DNA of 11,305 bases from Planctomycetota bacterium (GTDB lineage: Bacteria > Planctomycetota > PUPC01): assembly GCA_003559755.1 (NCBI GenBank), contig PWKM01000348.1, forward strand, positions 1 through 11,305, read 5' to 3'. The translations under genes and the position numbers were made by a program. The notes under the pieces are model-generated. The model made no database searches, had not been told where the DNA came from, and saw nothing but the letters and a program-made list of their open reading frames with translations. Below are positions 1-6,628 of the stretch, one piece after another. Numbering within the stretch: position 1 is the first letter of the stretch; every line of letters starts with the position of its first letter.

Positions 1-930
1 GGGGAGTACGAGCGGGTCTGGCAGCCGGTGTTCAGCCCCGGCGGCGAGTCGGTCGCCTTCCCCGCCTATCGCGATGGGCAGTGGTTCGTGGTCCTGGACG
101 GCGAGCCGGTCGGCGACCGGTACGACGGCGGAGACCGGCCGGTATTCTGCCCCGATGGCGAACGGCTTGCGTTCGCGGCCTGGGAGGACGGCGAGGGGTT
201 CGTCGTCGCTGACGGCCGGGCCGTCAGCCGGCGGTTCGACTGGGTCGGTACGCCGGTGTTCTGCCCCGACGGCTCTTCAATCGCTTTCGCCGCCGAACGG
301 GACGGCGAGGCGTTTGTGCTGGTCGACGGCCGGCAGGTGGGCGACCGGTACGATGAAGTCCGCAGCCCGGTGTTCTGCCCGGTCGACGGCTGGGTGCTGT
401 TCGCGGCGCGGGAGGGCGACGCCTGGTTTGTCGTCCGGGACGGGAGCCCGTGGGGCGTCCGTTACCCGCTGGGGGCGATGGGCTGGATCGAGCACCTGGC
501 GGCCAGCCCGGCGGGGCAATCGGCCGCGTTCGGGGTGCGGCGGGAGACGGAGTACTTCGTCGTGTGGGATTTCGCCCGGGTGGCGGGGCACTACACGGCG
601 GTCGGCCCGCCCGTCTTCGACCCGTCGGGCCGGAACCTCGCCTTCGCCGCCGCCCGGTCCGAGGACGACTGGGTTCTGGTCGTGAACGGAGCCGAGCTCG
701 ATGTCGAGCGGGGAGCAACCCGAATCCGGGATGTGATGTTCGCTCCGGCGGGCGACGTGCTCGCCTGCTGGGTCCAGGTGGGCGGCAAGTGGTTCGTTTA
801 CCGGTCCGGCGAGTTGCGGCCCGAGCCCTACGACGCGCCCGTCGCGCTCCGGGCTTCGCCCGAAGACGGGCGGCTGGTGATCGTCGGGTTGCGGGGCGGG
901 GCCGTCCGGCGGGAAACCGTCGAATGGTGA
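1..930 (+). CDS. WD40-like (PD40) beta-propeller protein, 5'-truncated by the window edge
   Basis: The frame is open from base 1 and ends at TGA 928-930, so the true start lies upstream; the GTG at 28 sits inside a repeat and is unlikely to be the start. The protein is a series of about seven to eight blades. The first three complete ones are exactly 38 residues long (25-138, 139-252, 253-366), each running PVF-S/C-P, then F-A/P-A, then FVV-DG, then a Y/F-D turn. Later blades (from about 367, 480, 610 and 733) are more divergent and carry short insertions. This matches the PD40/TolB-type propeller families, which usually act in protein binding or as sensor and scaffold domains. No catalytic motif, membrane segment or anchoring signal is visible in the part present. 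It converges on the next gene with 6 bases between stops. The fold is fairly certain; the function is unknown. Confidence 0.8.
   Translation, partial: GEYERVWQPVFSPGGESVAFPAYRDGQWFVVLDGEPVGDRYDGGDRPVFCPDGERLAFAAWEDGEGFVVADGRAVSRRFDWVGTPVFCPDGSSIAFAAERDGEAFVLVDGRQVGDRYDEVRSPVFCPVDGWVLFAAREGDAWFVVRDGSPWGVRYPLGAMGWIEHLAASPAGQSAAFGVRRETEYFVVWDFARVAGHYTAVGPPVFDPSGRNLAFAAARSEDDWVLVVNGAELDVERGATRIRDVMFAPAGDVLACWVQVGGKWFVYRSGELRPEPYDAPVALRASPEDGRLVIVGLRGGAVRRETVEW
25..366 (+). repeat. Three perfect-length 114-bp tandem coding repeats
   Basis: Each unit encodes one 38-residue propeller blade and begins with a CCG-GTG/GTA-TTC codon triplet at 25, 139 and 253; a fourth, longer unit begins at 367. The units keep exact length but differ in sequence, as expected of an old duplication kept in step by the fold. 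Confidence 0.8.
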
Positions 931-936
931 CCGGGG

Positions 937-2613
937 TCAGTCGGGCGCGATGGTCTCCAGGGCCGGTTCGAGCGTCTCGACATCGATGATCGGCACTTCC
1001 TCGCCCGCGACGGTCGCGGTGCCCGCCGGGCTGCCGCTTATCCGCAGGCGTACGCCGAGGAACGAGCCGAGGTCGAGCCGCTCGCTCTTGACGAGCGCGA
1101 CGACGGCTCCGCCCCGAGTCACCCGGTGGCTCGCCCCGGTATCGGCCAGCCCGGCGCCCAGGTAGGCGATCCAGCCCTCGGCGGTCGTCGGCCTCGCCCG
1201 CTCCTCCGCCGCGGTCCGTTCGGCGAGCCGGCGGGCTTCCCCCAAAGCTTGGACCTCGGCCCTCAAGTCGAACAGTTCGGCTGCCTCGTCGAAATCGAAA
1301 TCGGGGGGCGGCGGCGGGTCGGCTCGTTCCAGTGCTGCCTGGAGGTTCGCCATTATCTCGCCGGCAAAAGCGCTCTTTGCCTCGGCCTCCTGCCGGAGCG
1401 GCTCCTCGGTCAGCGTCTCGAGGGCCGCCCGGTAGCTGGCGACCACCGCGCCAAAGTCCCGGTCGGCCAGTTCCTTCTTCATTTCGCGGTGGAAGACGGC
1501 GTCGGCCTCTGCCAGTGCCGCCCGCTCCTGTGCCTTGCGTTCCTCCTCCGCGGTGCGTTCGGCGAGTCGTCGGGCCTCGCTGAGCGCCCTGACCTCGCGT
1601 TCCATGTCGAACGTCTCGGCTGCCTCGTCGAAGTCGAAGTCGGACGGTTCCGGCGGGTCGGCTTTCGCCGCCATCGCCGCCTGGATCGCCCGCATGTCGG
1701 TCGCCACGGCGGTCTGTGCCCGGGCCTTCTGTTTGAGCGGCTCCTCGGTCAGCTTCTCGAGTACCTCCCGGTAGTTCTCGATCACGGCGTCCAGCGCCCG
1801 GTCGGGCAGGCCCTTCTTCAGTTCGCGCTCGAATGCGGCGTCGGCGTCGGCGAGCAGCGCCCGCTCCCGCGCCTTCCGCTCTTCCTCGCGCCGTCTTTCC
1901 GCCTCTTCCTGTCGGGCTCTGACGGTGTCGCGCAGCGTTTCGAGCTTCTCCCGCACCTCGGGATGCTCGATTTCCCTCAGGGCCTCGCGGCAGCGGGCCA
2001 GGGCGCCCTCGTAATCCTCGGGGTTCTTCCGCACCCAGTCGTCGACGCGCACCAACCGCGCTTCGTCCCGCTCGCGCTGAGCCCGTTCGGCGGCCTGTCG
2101 TGCTTCTTCGGCCTTCTTCTCCCGGAACTCGGCCAGCTCTTCGTCGGTCATCAGCTCGACGTGCCGGGCGCTGATCCAGGCCCGTGCCGTGTCGGGCGGC
2201 TCGATCTTGTACCACTCGCCGTCCTCGCCGTCGACTTTCTCCTTGATCGTCACCGTGGCGTCCTCGTCAAGCTGATCGACGACCTCGCCGGTCAGGTCCG
2301 GGCGGACCCGCACGTTCACCCGGTTGCCGGTGACGGTTCCCCGGCCGTCCTGTTCTCTGACGAACTCGGCAAAGATGTACACGTCGCCCTCCGGCGGCGG
2401 GACCAGCCGGTACCATTCGCCGTCCTCGCTGGCCTCGAGCACGCGCACGATGTGCCCCACGGGGAGGGTACACATCTCGCGGAAGGCGAGGTCGCGGCCG
2501 GATCGGACGCGGACGTTGTTGGCGGTCAGCGCCCCCCAGGACGGGAGTTCGCCGCCCGCAGCGGGTGCGGCGGCAAGGGCCAGGCAGCACAGGCAGAGAG
2601 CGTGAAATCGCAT
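937..2613 (-). CDS. Secreted protein with two SH3-like domains, duplicated coiled-coil region and C-terminal beta domain
   Basis: The product is 558 residues. The start is ATG at 2613, with purine-rich AAGGGAAG a few bases upstream. Extending the frame to an ATG at 2739 would run through a tRNA and is wrong. Residues 1-20 form a signal peptide (basic start, hydrophobic core, then APAAG); no clear lipobox is seen. Residues about 28-85 and 92-155 are bacterial SH3-like domains with the VRVRSG and VNVRVRPD motifs and GEWY(R/K) turns. Residues about 160-475 are charged and helical, with a near-perfect 113-residue internal duplication. Residues about 478-551 (GWIAYLG to VIDVETLEP-like) form a small beta-rich domain. 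SH3 domains of this type usually bind cell wall or protein ligands, so a periplasmic or envelope role is inferred. It may be co-transcribed with the tRNA-Leu upstream. Confidence 0.85.
   Translation of the reverse strand: MRFHALCLCCLALAAAPAAGGELPSWGALTANNVRVRSGRDLAFREMCTLPVGHIVRVLEASEDGEWYRLVPPPEGDVYIFAEFVREQDGRGTVTGNRVNVRVRPDLTGEVVDQLDEDATVTIKEKVDGEDGEWYKIEPPDTARAWISARHVELMTDEELAEFREKKAEEARQAAERAQRERDEARLVRVDDWVRKNPEDYEGALARCREALREIEHPEVREKLETLRDTVRARQEEAERRREEERKARERALLADADAAFERELKKGLPDRALDAVIENYREVLEKLTEEPLKQKARAQTAVATDMRAIQAAMAAKADPPEPSDFDFDEAAETFDMEREVRALSEARRLAERTAEEERKAQERAALAEADAVFHREMKKELADRDFGAVVASYRAALETLTEEPLRQEAEAKSAFAGEIMANLQAALERADPPPPPDFDFDEAAELFDLRAEVQALGEARRLAERTAAEERARPTTAEGWIAYLGAGLADTGASHRVTRGGAVVALVKSERLDLGSFLGVRLRISGSPAGTATVAGEEVPIIDVETLEPALETIAPD
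1198..1875 (-). repeat. Tandem 339-bp internal duplication in the SH3/coiled-coil gene
   Basis: Two units, 1537-1875 (residues 247-359) and 1198-1536 (residues 360-472), align without gaps over 113 residues. Both begin KA-ER-A-LA-ADA-F, contain Y-R-LE-LTEEPL and DFDFDEAAE-FD, and end with EARRLAERTA-EE. Conservation of the DFDFDEAAE stretch and of the unit length suggests a structural repeat, not simple coiled-coil drift. Confidence 0.85.
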
Positions 2614-2647
2614 AGGGCTTCCCTTTTGTCTGTCAGCGACGCCGGAT

Positions 2648-2657
2648 GGTTCGAACC
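2648..2657. repeat. 10-bp perfect palindrome just downstream of the tRNA
   Basis: GGTTCGAACC lies one base beyond the encoded CCA end of the tRNA-Leu. It resembles the T-arm core (GTTCGA) of tRNAs. It could form only a very short hairpin and is not followed by a U-run, so it is not a good terminator. Confidence 0.4.
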
Positions 2658-2658
2658 G

Positions 2659-2745
2659 TGGTGGCCGAGGGGAGACTCGAACTCCCATGCCCTTACGGGC
2701 AACGAATTTTAAGTCCGTCGCGTATGCCAGTTCCGCCACTCGGCC
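2659..2745 (-). tRNA. tRNA-Leu (anticodon UAA), CCA encoded
   Basis: The minus strand folds as a class II tRNA of 87 nt including CCA. The acceptor stem GGCCGAG pairs perfectly with CTCGGCC, followed by discriminator A and CCA. The D arm is GCG/CGC with GG in its loop. The anticodon stem ACGGA/TTCGT encloses the loop CTTAAAA, giving anticodon TAA. The variable arm TGCCC/GGGCA is long, as expected for leucine, and the T arm is GGGAG-TTCGAGT-CTCCC. It reads UUA and UUG, which should be uncommon codons in this GC-rich genome. A promoter lies about 30 bp upstream, and the SH3-domain gene follows on the same strand after 45 bases. Confidence 0.97.
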
Positions 2746-2757
2746 CGGGGCGATGCG

Positions 2758-2771
2758 GAGGCGTTCGCCTC
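2758..2771 (-). other. Leader hairpin upstream of tRNA-Leu
   Basis: GAGGC-GAAC-GCCTC lies between the predicted transcription start (about 2775) and the 5' end of the tRNA (2745). It could aid 5' processing of the precursor; this is an inference from position only. Confidence 0.35.
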
Positions 2772-2781
2772 GTTCCCGCTT

Positions 2782-2809
2782 ATTTTATCACCGGCACTTT
2801 CGCCGTCAA
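2782..2809 (-). promoter_or_regulatory. Promoter of tRNA-Leu: TTGACG, 16 bp, extended -10 TGATAAAAT
   Basis: On the minus strand the -35 TTGACG (2804-2809) is followed after 16 bp by TAAAAT (2782-2787), with TG one base ahead of it as in an extended -10. The predicted start is near 2775. This is an AT-rich island in otherwise GC-rich DNA, which supports a real promoter. It would also serve the SH3-domain gene if there is no terminator. Confidence 0.7.
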
Positions 2810-2865
2810 ATGCCCGGCCGGTTGGCGGGATATCGAGCCGGGGGCCGGCGGCGGGCCATGCCGGC

Positions 2866-3384
2866 TCAGCCGTCGTCGCCGGCCAGTTCCCGGGCGAACA
2901 CGCCGTAGGACTCGTCGTCGAACAGCACGAAGATGATTCGCCGGAGCGGCGTGTCGTGCGTGTCGAGGTGCTCGCGCACGGCCGCGACCATGGTCCGGGC
3001 GCATTCGTCGGTGGGGAAGCCGGCGATCCCGGTCCCGATCGCGGGGAAAGCGATGGACTCCAGGTTGTGTTCGTCGGCGAGTCGCAAGCTGTCGCGTGTT
3101 GCGTCGGCGATGCTCTCGGCGGTCGCCGGCTCGCCCAGCGACATCCCGGCGGCGTGGATCACGTACCGGGCTTTGAGCCAGCCGGCCCCGGTGATCGCCG
3201 CCTGGCCGATCTCGATGGGCCCGATCCGGTCGCACTCCTCCTGGATGGCCGGGCCGCCCTTGCGTCGGATGGCGCCGGCCACGCCGCCGCCGAGTTGAAG
3301 CTGGCTGTTGGCGGCGTTGACGATCGCGTCGGCCTCGACCTCGGTGATGTCCCCGAGGCACACCTCGATCCGTTCGTCGCGCAT
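2866..3384 (-). CDS. Macrodomain protein, probable O-acetyl-ADP-ribose/ADP-ribosyl hydrolase
   Basis: This 172-residue protein is a single macrodomain. It has the family landmarks GDIT (11-14), IVNAANS (21-27), the glycine loop GGGVAGAI (32-39), YVIHAAG (74-80) and the phosphate loop GTGIAGFP (117-124). Proteins of this kind bind ADP-ribose and often hydrolyse O-acetyl-ADP-ribose or remove ADP-ribose from proteins or nucleic acids in the cytoplasm. Start ATG 3384 has a strong AGGGAGGG site upstream. It follows the tRNA-binding protein gene by 72 bases without a terminator, so it is probably the last gene of the flavoenzyme operon. The exact substrate cannot be read from the sequence; the fold is secure. 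Confidence 0.92.
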   Translation of the reverse strand: MRDERIEVCLGDITEVEADAIVNAANSQLQLGGGVAGAIRRKGGPAIQEECDRIGPIEIGQAAITGAGWLKARYVIHAAGMSLGEPATAESIADATRDSLRLADEHNLESIAFPAIGTGIAGFPTDECARTMVAAVREHLDTHDTPLRRIIFVLFDDESYGVFARELAGDDG

Positions 3385-3456
3385 CAGACCCTCCCTTGCT
3401 CGCAGTTCAGCGTCCGACAGACCGCAGAGCCGTCGTGGAGCGGCGGGCCGATCGGC

Positions 3457-3789
3457 TCAGAGGACTTTCGAGCCGGGGGCGAGCGGCTGTTCCGGCGAGA
3501 CGACGACCACCTTGTCGCCCTCCTGGGCGGCGAGCAGCATCCCGCGGCTCTCGACGCCGCGCAGGTTGGCCGGCTCCATGTTGGCGACCACCACGAGCTG
3601 CTTGCCGGTCAGGGCGTCCCGCTCGTAGTAGGGCTTGAGCCCGGCCACCAGGGTGCGGTCCTCCGACTCGCCCAGGTCGACCTTGAGCACGTACAGCTTG
3701 TCGGCGTCCGGGTGGTCCTCGACCGAGGTCACCGTCCCGATCACCAGCTCCATCTTCTTGAACTCTGCGAACGACACCGTGTCAGCCAT
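3457..3789 (-). CDS. Stand-alone OB-fold tRNA-binding protein (MetRS C-terminal domain/Trbp111-like)
   Basis: The product is 110 residues. The start is ATG 3789, preceded by AAAGGA 8 bases upstream; a longer upstream frame exists but has no support. The whole length matches the tRNA-binding domain otherwise found at the C terminus of bacterial methionyl-tRNA synthetase. It contains HPDADKLYVLKVDLG (26-40) and VVVANMEPANLRGVESRGM (66-84), with the basic or polar face of the OB fold. Such free proteins bind tRNA structurally, usually as dimers, and may assist a truncated MetRS or act alone like CsaA/Trbp111. It lies 65 bases after the flavoenzyme and 72 bases before the macrodomain gene, all on the minus strand, so it is likely within one operon. 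Confidence 0.92.
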   Translation of the reverse strand: MADTVSFAEFKKMELVIGTVTSVEDHPDADKLYVLKVDLGESEDRTLVAGLKPYYERDALTGKQLVVVANMEPANLRGVESRGMLLAAQEGDKVVVVSPEQPLAPGSKVL

Positions 3790-3854
3790 GTGGCCTGTCC
3801 TTTCTTTACAGCGAGTCTGACTGGCGAAACCAACCTGCTCGATATCGCCGGCGG

Positions 3855-5168
3855 CTATGCCGAGGTATCCACGGAGATCGGCTCGTCGGAGGTCCGGATC
3901 ATCTCGATGTTGTCGTTCGGGCAGCGCCAGACGCACATCCCGCAGGCGACGCACTTGTCGTCGTCCATAGCCATCCGGCTGCCCGTGACGTCATAGGCGA
4001 ACTTGGTGCACAGCTCCTGGCAGATCTGGCAGCCGACGCCGCATCCGCATCCGTAGCAGCGGCCGGCCTCGGCCACCGCTTCCTCGAGGGTCATCGGCCG
4101 GCGGTACGTGTCCCAGTCCTTCGCCCGTTCGGCGGCCGGGCGCAGGTTGACGGGCACGCGCCATCGGCGCGGGTCGTCGCCGTTCCGGGTGAGCACGTCA
4201 TCGACGTCCACCTCGGTCAGCTCCGGCTCGGGGGCGAGCAGTGCCTGGTCCCCGGCCAGTTCGCGGTCGATGAACGCGGCCGCCTGTTTGCCGTCGGCCA
4301 CCGCCTGGATCACGTCCATGCGTCCGCCGGCACAGTCGCCGCCTGCATATACGCCTGCGACGCTCGTGCGGCAGTCGGCCCGGTCGACCCGGATGAAGCT
4401 GCCCACGGTCTCGATGTCTCCGATGAGCTGGGAATCGACCTGCTGGCTGATGGCGAAGACGACCTGGTCGAGCTGGAGGGCGAACTCGGTGCCCTCGACC
4501 AGTTCGGGGCGGCGTCGGCCGGAGTCGTCCTCCTCGCCGAGGGTGAGGTTGACCATCTGCAGGCCTTCCACCGCGCCGTCCCGGGTAAGCACTTCTTTTG
4601 GCGATACGAGGTACATCACCTTGACGCCTTCTTCCTCGGCCTCTACGACCTCCTCGGGGGTGGCGGGCATCTCGTCGCGGGTCCGCCGGTAGAGCAGGAA
4701 CACCTTTTCGGCGCCGAGCCGGACGCAGGTTCGGGCGGTATCGACCGCGGTGAACCCGCCGCCGATGATGCCGACGCGCTTTCCGGCAACCGAGGTGTCG
4801 TCGGGCGACAGCGTCTTGAGGAAGTCGATGGCGGTCGAGCAGCCGTCGGCGTCTTCGCCGGGGATGCCCGGCTTGCCGCCCTGCAAGGCGCCGAACGCGA
4901 GGAACACGCGGGCGTAGTCCTCGTCCTGCAGCGTGTCGATGGTGAAGTCGCGGCCCAACGCCTGGCCGGTCCTGATCTCGACGCCGAGCGATCGGACCAT
5001 CTCGATGTCCGCCTCGAGCTCCTCGAGTCCCATCCGGAACCGGGGGATGAACTTGCGGAGAGCCCCGCCGGGCTCGTCGTTCTTCTCGAACACGGTGACT
5101 CGGTATCCGGCCCGCGCCAGGTCGTAGGAGCAGCTCAGCCCGGCCGGGCCTGCGCCGACGACAGCCAC
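3855..5168 (-). CDS. C-terminal part of the DPD/GltD-like flavoprotein: FAD/NAD(P) oxidoreductase with ferredoxin domain
   Basis: The reading frame runs to TAG 3855-3857. The GTG at 5168 is the first usable start (437 residues), with GGAGAG 12 bases upstream, but the coding signal extends in frame back to the TAA at 5226-5228 as AAEQGW-TPP, a linker typical of the GltD family. Domains: FAD-binding GAGPAG (5-10), NAD(P)-binding GGGFTA (136-141), the second FAD motif GVYAGGD (272-278), then two iron-sulfur motifs. One is unusual and cysteine-dense (C371, 374, 376, 380, 383, 387) and the other is a regular CxxCxxCxxxC (406-416). The role would be to pass electrons from NAD(P)H through FAD and FeS clusters to the FMN domain encoded just upstream. 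Whether it is made separately, by readthrough, or not at all is open. Confidence 0.85.
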   Translation of the reverse strand: MAVVGAGPAGLSCSYDLARAGYRVTVFEKNDEPGGALRKFIPRFRMGLEELEADIEMVRSLGVEIRTGQALGRDFTIDTLQDEDYARVFLAFGALQGGKPGIPGEDADGCSTAIDFLKTLSPDDTSVAGKRVGIIGGGFTAVDTARTCVRLGAEKVFLLYRRTRDEMPATPEEVVEAEEEGVKVMYLVSPKEVLTRDGAVEGLQMVNLTLGEEDDSGRRRPELVEGTEFALQLDQVVFAISQQVDSQLIGDIETVGSFIRVDRADCRTSVAGVYAGGDCAGGRMDVIQAVADGKQAAAFIDRELAGDQALLAPEPELTEVDVDDVLTRNGDDPRRWRVPVNLRPAAERAKDWDTYRRPMTLEEAVAEAGRCYGCGCGVGCQICQELCTKFAYDVTGSRMAMDDDKCVACGMCVWRCPNDNIEMIRTSDEPISVDTSA

Positions 5169-5225
5169 CTTCTCGGGCCGCTCTCCGGCCCGGTCGATGG
5201 GCGGGGTCCAGCCCTGTTCCGCGGC

Positions 5226-5228
5226 TTA
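5226..5228 (-). other. In-frame TAA interrupting the fused flavoenzyme
   Basis: The codon after DIKDAVLR is TAA, and the same frame continues without interruption as AAEQGWTPP and then the FAD domain. No frameshift is involved. Other genes here end in TAA (7660-7662, 10050-10052), so TAA is a normal stop in this organism. A single base change from TAC or TAT (Tyr) would create it. Confidence 0.9.
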
Positions 5229-6521
5229 GCGGAGCACGGCGTCCTTGATGTCCCGGATGCGGAGCGGCTCGTCCTTGTGCCGCCGGGTACACGCCTCCTC
5301 GCAGGGGTGGTCGCAGATTTTTCCGCAGATCGACTGGAACGGGTTCTTCGAGCAGATGAGCCGGTACGCCATCTCGAAGTCCTCGGCGGCCACCGCCCGC
5401 ACATAGCCCTGTGCAGGGACGTGGGCCGGGCAGTTGAAGACGCAGGGTGCGGACAGGTTGGGGTCCTTGATCTGGGCGTGGCCCTCGAACAGGGTCAGTT
5501 CGGGCGCCGATTTCAGGTTGCGGACGACCAGGTCTCGCAGGTCGCGCCAGGTCTCGTACCCGTGCTCTTGCATGTACTGTTTGACGTGGTGGATGAACTC
5601 GGGCATGAAGCCGTAGCCCTTGATGAGGGTGGCGGTGCACAGCCCGACGAGGTCGGCCCCGCACATCCCCATCTCCACCGCGTCCCGCCACTCGGTCACC
5701 CCGCCGCAGGCGAACGCGGCCGGCTCCGGCCCGATCATCCGCCGAATCTCGTAGGCGTCCCGCTTGGCCAGGGGCAGCACCCACCGGCCCGACATGCAGG
5801 ACAGGCCGATCTCGCGCTGGAGCATGTTGGTGGAGGCGACGGGGTCGTCGAGATTGAGCGGGACCACCGCCAGCCGGTTGGCGTTCCCGCCGACGCAGTC
5901 GGCCCCGGCGTCGATGACCGCCTTGGCCACGCGGCCCATCTGGCCGCCCTCGGGGCAGAGCTTGACGAAGACGGGGACGTTTGTCTCTTCCTTGACCGCT
6001 TTGACGATCCTCGATGCCGCCTCGGGATGCGAGCCCAGCGAGGCCCCGGTCTTCGGGCCGCCGTGGTCTTCGCCGCTCATCTCGACGTTGAACGACATAT
6101 TGGGGCAGCCCATATTCAGCTCGTTGATATGGACGCCCGCGTCCTCACACTGCTTGGCCACCTTGATCCAGCCCTCGACGTCCTCGCCCGAGTAGGTGAT
6201 GTTCGAGAACAGGACGATGTCGGGGGCGACCTTCCGGCCCTCCTCGATCAGCTTGAGCAGTTCGTCGAGGGTCAGCCGCTTCTCGGACGTGAACGAGAGG
6301 TATTCCTCTTGTTCGTAATAGCCGTATCGCGGCCGGCCGTTGATGTAGGGGGTGGGGTATATGGTCAGCTTCAAGCTGGCTGCGGCCCAGCCGTTGTCGT
6401 TGATCGCCCGGAGCTGATCGGCGTTCATCGTCGTCGGCCCGGACGCCACCAGGAAGGGGTTGCGGAAGCGGACGCCCGCCACTTCGACGGGGATCTCGAA
6501 ATCGGTATACTTCGGTGCCAA
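5226..6521 (-). CDS. Dihydroorotate/dihydropyrimidine dehydrogenase-like FMN domain plus Fer4_20 domain (N-terminal part)
   Basis: The product is 431 residues. The start is TTG 6521, chosen because AAGGAG lies 6 bases upstream; an in-frame ATG at 6566 lacks such a site and lies upstream of the predicted transcription start. Residues about 10-315 are a DHODH-type TIM barrel binding FMN, with the motifs NPFLVASGPTT, ELNMGCPN (134-141), VKLCPE (186-191) and ACGGV (271-275). Residues about 345-425 are the cysteine-rich Fer4_20 domain of GltD and DPD (C360, 364, 390, 399, 403, 407, 411). PreA/DPD enzymes reduce uracil and thymine; here the usual active-site cysteine position in the FMN domain (GLACGQ in mammalian DPD) appears as GASLGS, so the substrate may differ. 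The frame ends at TAA and resumes directly in the next entry. It is the first gene of the minus-strand operon and is divergent from the carbamoyltransferase. Confidence 0.88.
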   Translation of the reverse strand: MAPKYTDFEIPVEVAGVRFRNPFLVASGPTTMNADQLRAINDNGWAAASLKLTIYPTPYINGRPRYGYYEQEEYLSFTSEKRLTLDELLKLIEEGRKVAPDIVLFSNITYSGEDVEGWIKVAKQCEDAGVHINELNMGCPNMSFNVEMSGEDHGGPKTGASLGSHPEAASRIVKAVKEETNVPVFVKLCPEGGQMGRVAKAVIDAGADCVGGNANRLAVVPLNLDDPVASTNMLQREIGLSCMSGRWVLPLAKRDAYEIRRMIGPEPAAFACGGVTEWRDAVEMGMCGADLVGLCTATLIKGYGFMPEFIHHVKQYMQEHGYETWRDLRDLVVRNLKSAPELTLFEGHAQIKDPNLSAPCVFNCPAHVPAQGYVRAVAAEDFEMAYRLICSKNPFQSICGKICDHPCEEACTRRHKDEPLRIRDIKDAVLR

Positions 6522-6564
6522 GTCAAACTCCTTATCACTTGGGTAAAGCGACCTATCTACGGGC

Positions 6565-6593
6565 ATACTAGCAGGAAACGCGGTCTCAATCAA
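6565..6593 (-). promoter_or_regulatory. Promoter of the flavoenzyme operon: TTGATT, 17 bp, TAGTAT
   Basis: On the minus strand TTGATT (6588-6593) is separated by 17 bp from TAGTAT (6565-6570), giving a start near 6558 and a 37-base leader to the TTG start with its AAGGAG site. The -10 is imperfect, so confidence is moderate. Confidence 0.5.
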
Positions 6594-6599
6594 TGGACG

Positions 6600-6628
6600 T
6601 TGCGCCCGCTCCGGCCGGGCACTATAAT
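6600..6628 (+). promoter_or_regulatory. Promoter of the carbamoyltransferase gene: TTGCGC, 17 bp, TATAAT
   Basis: A consensus TATAAT (6623-6628) lies 17 bp after TTGCGC (6600-6605), giving a start near 6635 and a leader of about 44 bases ending in the ribosome-binding site GTGGAGG. Its -35 lies 6 bp from that of the opposing flavoenzyme promoter, so the two could share a regulator or compete. Confidence 0.65.

Noticed and set aside
224..2215. Minus-strand open frame of over 600 codons across the propeller and SH3 genes
   Set aside because: The translation is dominated by Arg, Gly and Pro with no motif; it spans two unrelated convergent genes and is a GC-rich shadow frame.
2614..2739. N-terminal extension of the SH3 protein to an ATG at 2739
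   Set aside because: The added residues are a translation of the tRNA-Leu (AELAYATDLKF...), a common annotation artefact; the signal peptide and ribosome-binding site favour 2613.
2835..2867. Inverted repeat GAGCCGG/CCGGCTC overlapping the macrodomain stop as a terminator
   Set aside because: The loop is long and no U-run follows on the minus strand; GC-rich DNA gives such pairs by chance.
3790..3954. Longer start for the tRNA-binding protein
   Set aside because: The added residues overlap the flavoenzyme's 3' end, lack family similarity, and the ATG at 3789 has AAAGGA upstream.
5226..5228. Selenocysteine or pyrrolysine recoding at the internal stop
   Set aside because: Those use TGA and TAG; this stop is TAA, and other genes here end normally in TAA.
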